Below are positions 31,538-37,173 of a DNA stretch of 37,173 nt, piece by piece. Numbering within the stretch: position 1 is the stretch's first letter; every line of letters begins with the position of its first letter. The notes beneath the pieces were generated by a model, which saw only the letters and a list, made by a program, of their open reading frames with translations, searched no databases and was not told the origin of the DNA. The DNA is from Curtobacterium sp. MCBA15_001 (lineage in GTDB: Bacteria; Actinomycetota; Actinomycetes; Actinomycetales; Microbacteriaceae), in assembly GCF_001864835.1 (NCBI RefSeq), contig NZ_MJGI01000021.1, positions 367,231 to 404,403 on the forward strand. The letters are read 5' to 3'. The position numbers and the translations under genes are program-made.

Positions 31538-33240
31538 CCCGACTGTTCAACGACCCCGCGGACTTCGCCGACCAGGCGACCGAGGGCTTCGTCGCCGCCA
31601 ACGCCCGGTGGGTGCGACGGGTCCACGGCGGTGTGGCCCGTGCGACCACCAGTCCGGACGGCACCGTGGCGGTCGTCATCGGTGGCGGTTCCGGCCACTA
31701 CCCCGCGTTCGGCGGCCTGGTCGGCCCCGGGCTCGCCGCGGGTGCCGCCCTCGGCAACCTGTTCGCCAGCCCGAGCGCCCAGCAGGTCGCCGGGGTCGCC
31801 CGGGCCTCGGAGCACGGCGGCGGTGTCCTGTTCAGCTACGGCAACTACGCCGGCGACGTGCTCAACTTCGACGCAGCGGCCCGGGCACTCGAGGACGACG
31901 GGATCCGCGTGCGGACCGTGCGGGTGACGGACGACGTGGTCTCCGCGCCCGCCGACCGCGCCGACGAGCGGCGGGGCATCGCGGGTGACCTCTGCGTCTT
32001 CAAGGTCGCCGGGGCAGCCGCCGAGCGCGGCGACGACCTCGACGCCGTGACCACGGTCGCCGAGCGCGCGAACGACCGGACCCGCTCGTTCGGGGTCGCG
32101 TTCTCCGGGTGCTCACTGCCCGGTGCGGACGAGCCGCTCTTCGAGGTCCCGGCCGGCCGGATGGCGATCGGGATGGGCATCCACGGCGAACGCGGCATCG
32201 ACGAGACCGACGTGCCGAGTGCCGAGGGACTGGCGTCGCTGCTGGTGGACCGGCTGCTCGACGAGCTGCCCGAGGGCGTGACGGCCGACGGAGCCCGGGT
32301 CGTGCCCGTCCTGAACGGGCTGGGGAGCGTCAAGTACGAGGAGCTGTTCGTCGTCTACCGCTCGGTCCAGCAGCTGTTGACCGACGCGGGTGCCGTGCTG
32401 GTCGAGCCCGAGGTCGGCGAGCTGGTCACGAGCTTCGACATGGCCGGGGTCTCGCTGACGCTGTTCTGGCTCGACGACGACCTCGAGGAGCTCTGGGCAG
32501 CGCCGGCCGACACCCCCGCGTTCCGGAAGGGCGGGGCCATCGCCCAGGAACGCGTCGACCCCTCGGACGCCGAGGCCGACCTGGAGGCCGTGTCGATCGG
32601 CCCGGCGTCGGAGGACTCGCGTGCCGCCGCAGCGCAGATCGCCCGGGCGCTCGCCGCGACCCGGGCCGTCCTCGACGAACACGCCGACGAACTCGGCCGC
32701 CTGGACGCCGTCGCCGGGGACGGTGACCACGGCATCGGCATGCAGCGGGGAGCACACGCTGCGGACCAGGCCGCAGCCGACGCGGTCGAGCGCGGCGCCG
32801 GAGCGGGCACCGTGCTCCGGATCGCAGCCGACGCCTGGTCCGACAAGGCCGGTGGCACCTCCGGCGCGATCTGGGGAGCCAGCCTGGAGGCACTGGGTCG
32901 CGTCCTCGGCGACGACGAACGTCCGACGGGTGCCCGGGTCGCGGCCGCCGTGCACGCCGCCACCGAGGCGGTCCTCGCCTTCGGCGCGGGCCCGGGGGAC
33001 AAGACGGTGGTCGACGCCCTCGTCCCGTTCGACACGGCCCTGCGTGACCGGATCGACGCCGGCGACCCGTTCGCCGAGGCCTGGCGTGCGGCCGTCGACG
33101 TGGCCCGGACCGCTGCGGACGCGACGACCGACCTGCTGCCGCGCAAGGGTCGGGCCCGGACCCATGCCGAACAGGCCGTGGGGACGGCGGACCCGGGGGC
33201 GGTGTCCTTCGCACTGGTCGTCGCCGCGGTCGCACCGTGA
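31534..33240 (+). CDS. Fused DhaK-DhaL dihydroxyacetone-kinase-family enzyme (candidate erythrulose kinase)
   Basis: A 568-residue single-chain kinase. The DhaK half (1-330) has GGGSGHYPAF, NYAGDVLNF and the substrate-binding His 217 in GMGIHGERG, which forms a hemiaminal with a ketose. The DhaL half (about 360-568) has the ATP/Mg loop GDGDHG at 395-400 and DKAGGTSGAIWG. Homologues phosphorylate dihydroxyacetone with ATP. Close relatives in mycobacteria (LerK, DerK) act on L- or D-erythrulose. The immediate TIM-homologue neighbour matches the LerK-LerI pair and favours erythrulose. The start ATG overlaps the transporter stop and the stop overlaps the next start. Confidence 0.88.
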   Translation: MTRLFNDPADFADQATEGFVAANARWVRRVHGGVARATTSPDGTVAVVIGGGSGHYPAFGGLVGPGLAAGAALGNLFASPSAQQVAGVARASEHGGGVLFSYGNYAGDVLNFDAAARALEDDGIRVRTVRVTDDVVSAPADRADERRGIAGDLCVFKVAGAAAERGDDLDAVTTVAERANDRTRSFGVAFSGCSLPGADEPLFEVPAGRMAIGMGIHGERGIDETDVPSAEGLASLLVDRLLDELPEGVTADGARVVPVLNGLGSVKYEELFVVYRSVQQLLTDAGAVLVEPEVGELVTSFDMAGVSLTLFWLDDDLEELWAAPADTPAFRKGGAIAQERVDPSDAEADLEAVSIGPASEDSRAAAAQIARALAATRAVLDEHADELGRLDAVAGDGDHGIGMQRGAHAADQAAADAVERGAGAGTVLRIAADAWSDKAGGTSGAIWGASLEALGRVLGDDERPTGARVAAAVHAATEAVLAFGAGPGDKTVVDALVPFDTALRDRIDAGDPFAEAWRAAVDVARTAADATTDLLPRKGRARTHAEQAVGTADPGAVSFALVVAAVAP

Positions 33241-33998
33241 CGACGATCGGCATCTCGCTGAAGACGTACTTCTCGCACGCTCGGACCCTGACGTGGGCGG
33301 GTGCCGTCGCCGACCTCGCGCGACGGCACCCGGCCGTGCGCTCCGGCGCGGCGACGCTGTTCGTCGCGCCGACGTTCCCCGCGCTGGTACCCGTGCGGGA
33401 CCTGCTGCGCGGCAGTGGCGTGCAGCTCGCCGCGCAGGACCTGGGGTGGGCGGACGAGGGCCCCTTCACCGGCGAGGTGTCCGGAGCGGAGCTGCGCGAG
33501 ATCGGCGTCGACCTGGTGGAGATCGGGCACGCCGAGCGGCGCTCCCTGTTCCACGAGACGGACGCGGTCGTGGCGGCCAAGGTGCACGCGGCCTTCCGCA
33601 ACCACCTGCGTCCGCTGGTCTGCGTCGGTGAGACGAGCCGACCCTCTCGTCCGGACCACGCCGTGCCGGACGTCACCGCGCAGCTCGATCGTGCCCTGGC
33701 GGACGCCGACGCTGCCGGCGTGACCGGAGCGCTGACCGTCGCCTACGAGCCGGTCTGGGCCATCGGGGCGGCGGAGCCCGCGCCGGACGAGCACGTCGTC
33801 ACGGTCCTCGACGGGATCGCCGCACACCTCGCGACCCGCACCGACCTGGCCGGCAGCACCGTCCTGTACGGCGGGAGTGCCGGTCCGGGACTGCTCACGC
33901 GCGGCGGCGGGCGCATCGGGGGACTGTTCCTCGGACGGTTCGCGCACGACCCGGCGGCCGTGGAACAGGTCCTCGACGAGGTGCTGGCGCTGGGCTGA
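33237..33998 (+). CDS. Triosephosphate-isomerase-family protein (candidate L-erythrulose-1-phosphate isomerase)
   Basis: A 253-residue TIM homologue. The active-site set is kept: Lys 9 in SLKTYF, His 98 and Glu 171 in AYEPVWAIG, plus the phosphate loop YGGSAG. Details differ from housekeeping TpiA: SLK replaces the usual NWK, and GHAERR replaces GHSERR. The same fold is used by LerI, which converts L-erythrulose 1-phosphate to D-erythrulose 4-phosphate. As the last operon gene, coupled to the kinase by GTGA, it suits that job. A second glycolytic triosephosphate isomerase is less likely in this context. Confidence 0.85.
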   Translation: MTTIGISLKTYFSHARTLTWAGAVADLARRHPAVRSGAATLFVAPTFPALVPVRDLLRGSGVQLAAQDLGWADEGPFTGEVSGAELREIGVDLVEIGHAERRSLFHETDAVVAAKVHAAFRNHLRPLVCVGETSRPSRPDHAVPDVTAQLDRALADADAAGVTGALTVAYEPVWAIGAAEPAPDEHVVTVLDGIAAHLATRTDLAGSTVLYGGSAGPGLLTRGGGRIGGLFLGRFAHDPAAVEQVLDEVLALG

Positions 33999-34007
33999 GG
34001 GCGGCAG

Positions 34008-34013
34008 TACGGT
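34008..34013 (+). promoter_or_regulatory. -10 element of a leaderless promoter for the VOC gene
   Basis: TACGGT, six bases, then ATG at 34020. It gives the VOC gene its own promoter, ten bases after the sugar-acid operon ends. Confidence 0.4.
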
Positions 34014-34019
34014 TCGTGC

Positions 34020-34448
34020 ATGAGCGCACCCGTGCCGTACTTCCACTTCGCCGGGACCGCTGCCGCCGCCCTCGACGCCTGGCAGCAGGTGTTCGGCGGG
34101 CAGCTCGAGCGGCACACCTTCGCCGACTTCGGGCGCGAGGACGGCCCCGCGGACGCGATCGCGCACGGCGAGCTGCGCGGACCGGTGGACCTGTTCGCTG
34201 CCGACGCGGCCGACGGCGAGACCGTCCCGACGGTCGACGGCGTCCTGTTCGCGCTGCTCGGTGCTGCCGACGCGGCGACGAGTCGGCAGTGGTTCGACGC
34301 CCTGGCCGAGGGTGGGACCGTCGTCGACCCGCTGACCCTGCGGCCGTGGGGCGACCACGACGGCCAGGTCCGCGACCGCTTCGGCGTCACGTGGTTGATC
34401 GGGTTCCAGGGAGACGACGCGGCCGACGCGGACGCCGGCAGCGGCTAG
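34020..34448 (+). CDS. VOC-fold (PhnB/glyoxalase-like) protein
   Basis: A 142-residue protein of the vicinal oxygen chelate superfamily, PhnB-like. It opens with YFHFAGTAAAALDAWQQVFGG, the usual first strand and helix of this group, and ends with DRFGVTWLIGFQ, the typical final strand. Usual metal ligands are only partly evident, and many PhnB-like members have no known activity. It has its own leaderless-type promoter and probably does not belong to the operon before it. Its stop overlaps the convergent response-regulator gene. Confidence 0.8.
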   Translation: MSAPVPYFHFAGTAAAALDAWQQVFGGQLERHTFADFGREDGPADAIAHGELRGPVDLFAADAADGETVPTVDGVLFALLGAADAATSRQWFDALAEGGTVVDPLTLRPWGDHDGQVRDRFGVTWLIGFQGDDAADADAGSG

Positions 34449-35116
34449 GCGTCCCGGGCGCCCGCCAGCCCGTGGTCGTGCGCGTAGACCACCAGCTGCA
34501 CCCGGTCCCGCAGGGCCAGCTTGCCCAGGATGCTCGAGATCTGGGTCTTCACGGTGGACTCGGTCACGAACTCCCGCCCCGCGATCTCGGCGTTCGACAA
34601 CCCGCGCGATGCCCAGCCGAACACGATGCGCTCCCGGTCGGTCAGGGTCTGGAACGCGGCCGGCTGCGGTGCCGGAGCACGTTCGACGTCCGCGCCGAAC
34701 AGCTGCGACAGGTCGTTCGGCGCGATCACCGAGCTGCCCTCGTGCACGGCGCGCACGGCCGCGAACAGGAACGGCGGTGTCGTGTCCTTGAGCAGGAACC
34801 CGCTCGCCCCCAGCCGGATCGCGGTCGCCGCCGCGGGGTCGAGGCCGAACGTGGTGAGCACGACCACGCGGGGCAGTGGCCCGTCGACCGCGCCGGAGAA
34901 CAGCTGCCGGACGGTCTCGACCCCGTCCATGCCCGCCATCCGCATGTCGAGCAGGACGACGTCGGGTCGGAGCTCTGGGATCAGCGCGAGTGCTTCGGCG
35001 CCGTCGGAGGCCTCGCCCACGACGACCATGTCGGGTTGGGCGTCCAACACGACGCGCAGCCCCGCGCGGAACAGGGCCTGGTCGTCGGTGAGCAGGATGC
35101 GGATCGGATCGGTCAT
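34445..35116 (-). CDS. NarL/LuxR-type response regulator
   Basis: A 223-residue two-component response regulator. The receiver domain has the acidic pair DD (11-12), the phosphorylated Asp 57 in LLDMRM, Thr in VLTTF and Lys in FLLKD. The C-terminal LuxR-type helix-turn-helix reads LTDRERIVFGWASRGLSNAEIA then VTESTVKTQISSIL. It overlaps its sensor kinase gene upstream by ATGA, so they form a cognate pair. In the usual layout the nearby D,D-carboxypeptidase or an outside transporter could be the target. Confidence 0.92.
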   Translation of the reverse strand: MTDPIRILLTDDQALFRAGLRVVLDAQPDMVVVGEASDGAEALALIPELRPDVVLLDMRMAGMDGVETVRQLFSGAVDGPLPRVVVLTTFGLDPAAATAIRLGASGFLLKDTTPPFLFAAVRAVHEGSSVIAPNDLSQLFGADVERAPAPQPAAFQTLTDRERIVFGWASRGLSNAEIAGREFVTESTVKTQISSILGKLALRDRVQLVVYAHDHGLAGARDA

Positions 35117-36408
35117 CGGTTGGTCCCCCCATGGACGTCGAACGGGATGCGTGCGCGGGCACTGAACACGGCGTCGAGCACCGCGGCGTCGAACGAGCCA
35201 CCGATCGCCGCGAGTCGGGCCTGCATGCCGACCAGGCCTCGGCCGGAGCCGACCGGTCGCCGCAGGCTGCCGGTGTCGGTGCGGTCGGAGCGGCTGGCAG
35301 TGTCGGCGCGGTCGATGCCCAGGCCCTCGCCCACGGGTGCCTCGACCGTGGGCACCGCGTTCTCCACCTCGAGCACCAGGTCGGCCGAGCGCCACGTCTC
35401 GCGCACCGTCACGCTGCCGCCCGGCGCCCCGTGCCGCAGCGCGTTCGTGAGCATCTCCTGCAGCACCCGGCGGGCGGCGGTGCCGGTCTCGTGTCCGAGT
35501 GAACCGGTGTCCCCGCGGACGGTGTGGTCGACCGCGACCCCGGCCTCGCGGATGCCCTGCACGATCGCCTCGAGGGATGCCGGGTCGGTCCCGGTGTCCG
35601 ACCCGTCGATGTGGCCGAGCACCTGACGGACCTCGACCAGGGAGCTCCGGGCGGTGCTGGCGATGGTGGCGCTGACCTCGCGGATGCGTGCCTCGTCGTC
35701 GAGGAACGGCACGGAGTCGGCCTGCGCGATGATGACCGCGAGTGAGTGGCCGACCACGTCGTGCACGTCGCGGGCGATGTCGGCGCGGATGCGTTCGGAC
35801 TCGGCCTCGTCGACGGCGCGGGTGGCGACGGCCTCGGCCCGGCTCGCCACCTCTTCCGCCCGACTCGCCGCGGCCTCGGCGTCGGCACGGCGGAGCGACT
35901 CGCGGTTCTGGGAGCGGACGGCTCGGGTGGCCAGGCCGGTCGCCCACACCGACACGAGCGCGAGTGTCGGTGCGGCCAGGACGATCGCGGCCTGGTCGCG
36001 CGGCCCTTCGAGCATCACGGCGTAGCGGTAACCGGTCTCGGAGAGGTACAGCGACGCGGTCGCTCCGGCCACGACGGACAGCACCCCGGCCAGGGCGACC
36101 TCGAGCCGCGTGCCCACGACGGCCACGGTGCCGACCACGACGAACAGGGCGACGTCGACGAGCGACGGGCGCTCCCCGCCCAGGACCTGCACGACGCCGA
36201 GGGCGACCGCCAACACCATCGCCCCGGAAGGGGACAGGCGCCGGACCGCGATGGCGGCCGCAGCGGTCGTGACGCCGAGCAGGCTCGAGTGCTCGAGCTC
36301 CAGTTCGATCGGCGCCAGGAACAGCAGGGCCGCGAACACCGCCCAGGCGAGGTCCGCCACCAGGGAACGGGTCGGCAGTGGCCTGGTGAACCCCCGCCCG
36401 TCCGTCAC
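35113..36408 (-). CDS. Sensor histidine kinase (HisKA_3 type)
   Basis: A 431-residue membrane kinase. About five hydrophobic segments occupy residues 18-165, then an Ala/Glu/Arg-rich coiled coil (about 168-206), the dimerisation/phosphoacceptor motif RDVHDVVGHS (His 216), and an HATPase region with the N-box NALRHG and the G-box GRGLVGMQAR. Between the ATPase boxes there is a low-complexity insert rich in Asp, Arg, Ser and Thr. The start is the GTG at 36408. The signal is unknown, since there is no extracellular domain and sensing is probably within the membrane. Confidence 0.88.
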   Translation of the reverse strand: MTDGRGFTRPLPTRSLVADLAWAVFAALLFLAPIELELEHSSLLGVTTAAAAIAVRRLSPSGAMVLAVALGVVQVLGGERPSLVDVALFVVVGTVAVVGTRLEVALAGVLSVVAGATASLYLSETGYRYAVMLEGPRDQAAIVLAAPTLALVSVWATGLATRAVRSQNRESLRRADAEAAASRAEEVASRAEAVATRAVDEAESERIRADIARDVHDVVGHSLAVIIAQADSVPFLDDEARIREVSATIASTARSSLVEVRQVLGHIDGSDTGTDPASLEAIVQGIREAGVAVDHTVRGDTGSLGHETGTAARRVLQEMLTNALRHGAPGGSVTVRETWRSADLVLEVENAVPTVEAPVGEGLGIDRADTASRSDRTDTGSLRRPVGSGRGLVGMQARLAAIGGSFDAAVLDAVFSARARIPFDVHGGTNR

Positions 36409-36451
36409 GGCTCGATCATCGCACGACGGCCGGGCGCGTCGAGGTCCCGCG

Positions 36452-37063
36452 TCATCCGGCGGTCCCGCCCTCGTGGGCCCGGGGGCAGGTCCCACCCGGC
36501 GTCGTCACACGCTCGAAGTGCCACAGCTCGTTGGCGTAGGTGCGGCACAGGCCGTAGGCGGCACCGTGTTGGTCCATCCAGCTCATCGCGTCGGTCGGTC
36601 CCACGTCCACGGCCTTCCCCTGCACGTGCGTCGACCGTTCCGGGGTGTTCACCCACAGCCGCGCCTCGGACATCGAGCCGTACTGCTCGACGGCCTGGTC
36701 CAGCAACGCCTGCTGGTACCGGGTGCTCCGCCAGCCGGAGTTCACGAGCACCTCGACGCCGTCGTCGTGCGCCGCGGCGGTCGCCTGCTCCACCGCGCTG
36801 CGCAGGTCGGCGTCGAGGCCGGTCACGGCCGGGGAGTCCGCCAGGTCGACGATGGTCGCGCTGTCGACCAGGCCGTCCTGGGCGCCGAGGTCGGTGCCGG
36901 CGATGGTCTCGGTCCGGCCACCGTCGGAGGTCACGTCGACGACGTTCGCGACCCGTCCGCGCTCGGGAGCGTGCGCACCGCCGATCGTCCAACAGGCGAC
37001 ACCGATCACGACGGCGATGGCGACGAGGGTCACGGCGGTGGTCCGGGTGGTGGGCGAGGGCAT
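36452..37063 (-). CDS. VanY-like D-alanyl-D-alanine carboxypeptidase
   Basis: A 203-residue zinc peptidase of the peptidoglycan-modifying VanY/DdcY family. A single N-terminal hydrophobic segment (about 9-28) is a signal anchor or signal peptide. The catalytic motifs are SGWRST (109-114), STHVQGKAVD with zinc ligands His 146 and Asp 153, and WHFE with His 182. It would trim D-Ala from cell-wall stem peptides outside the cell. It lies 43 bases upstream of the sensor kinase on the same strand and may be cotranscribed with the two-component pair. No VanHAX-type genes are visible. Confidence 0.88.
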   Translation of the reverse strand: MPSPTTRTTAVTLVAIAVVIGVACWTIGGAHAPERGRVANVVDVTSDGGRTETIAGTDLGAQDGLVDSATIVDLADSPAVTGLDADLRSAVEQATAAAHDDGVEVLVNSGWRSTRYQQALLDQAVEQYGSMSEARLWVNTPERSTHVQGKAVDVGPTDAMSWMDQHGAAYGLCRTYANELWHFERVTTPGGTCPRAHEGGTAG

Positions 37064-37152
37064 GCACTCAGCCTCGGGCGTCCCGACCGCGCAGGCATCG
37101 GGCGCACGGGTGAAGCGCTTCGGCCGGAGGGGTGAGACGGGACTGATGACGG

Positions 37153-37173
37153 ACTGGAGGCTCGGTGCCAGCT
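37153..37173. terminator. First half of a terminator-type hairpin cut by the window edge
   Basis: The last bases end in GGAGGCTCGGTGCCAGCT, the left arm and loop of a hairpin like the one at 21254-21291, differing there by one base (GGAGGCCCGGTGCCAGCT). The matching right arm would lie just outside. Confidence 0.5.

Noticed and set aside
29152..33240. A single 1362-codon open frame
   Set aside because: Only the part from 31534 is a gene (the kinase). The rest is an Arg/Pro-rich shadow of the oxidoreductase, SDR and transporter genes in another frame.
36452..37063. Vancomycin resistance cluster (VanY with two-component genes)
   Set aside because: There are no VanH, VanA-type ligase or VanX genes. 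A VanY-like enzyme beside a NarL-type pair is ordinary cell-wall maintenance.
1..37173. CRISPR arrays, tRNA, rRNA, prophage
   Set aside because: No regularly spaced repeats, no cloverleaf or rRNA motifs and no phage structural genes were seen on reading both strands.

Overview
This is a 37 kb piece of a high-GC actinobacterial chromosome. GC-rich third codon positions, several genes that appear to be transcribed without a leader, and the gene families present fit the Microbacteriaceae. A Curtobacterium-like plant-associated organism is my best guess, but this is inference and no marker gene is present. I see no rRNA, tRNA, transposase, integrase or CRISPR array.

Layout. (1) 1-6.7 kb: a 5'-truncated esterase, an APH-type phosphotransferase divergent from a phosphatidylserine-decarboxylase-family enzyme, a P-loop ATPase with a TPR protein, a helix-turn-helix regulator divergent from a short-chain dehydrogenase, and a small lipoprotein. 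(2) 6.8-10.45 kb: an accessory patch of small uncharacterised genes with weaker codon bias. It contains two related tandem genes (DUF4304-like), two tandem PH-like membrane proteins, and a lower-GC core of about 1 kb bracketed by a 14-bp direct repeat. (3) 10.5-20.9 kb: a divergent polyamine locus. Leftward are an Lrp/AsnC regulator, a putrescine-type aminotransferase, a PuuB-like oxidase and a flavin amine oxidase. Rightward are an aminobutyraldehyde-type dehydrogenase and a complete PotA-PotD-PotB-PotC importer. Together they could import putrescine or spermidine and convert it to GABA. (4) 20.9-22.1 kb: a small secreted protein, a 36-residue peptide gene on the other strand, two strong convergent hairpins, a possible small RNA and a small hypothetical gene. 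(5) 22.1-27.1 kb: a GMC oxidoreductase overlapping an alpha/beta hydrolase fused to a gluconate-2-dehydrogenase subunit 3-like domain, a divergent FadR-type GntR regulator, and a large orphan gene.

(6) 27.3-34.0 kb is the most interesting part. A six-gene operon sits behind a clear promoter and a 6-3-6 palindromic operator. It encodes a TIM-barrel isomerase/decarboxylase-type enzyme, a 3-hydroxyacyl-CoA-dehydrogenase-like oxidoreductase, an SDR, an ACS-family anion transporter, a fused DhaK-DhaL kinase and a triosephosphate-isomerase homologue. The kinase plus TIM-homologue pair resembles the known L-erythrulose kinase/isomerase pair. I therefore propose that the operon takes up a five-carbon sugar acid (for example apionate or another pentonate), oxidises it at C3, decarboxylates it to erythrulose and feeds it towards erythrose 4-phosphate. 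The substrate is not proven by sequence.

(7) 34.0-37.2 kb: a VOC-fold protein, a NarL-type two-component pair, a VanY-like D,D-carboxypeptidase, and at the right edge the first half of a terminator hairpin resembling the one at 21.25 kb.
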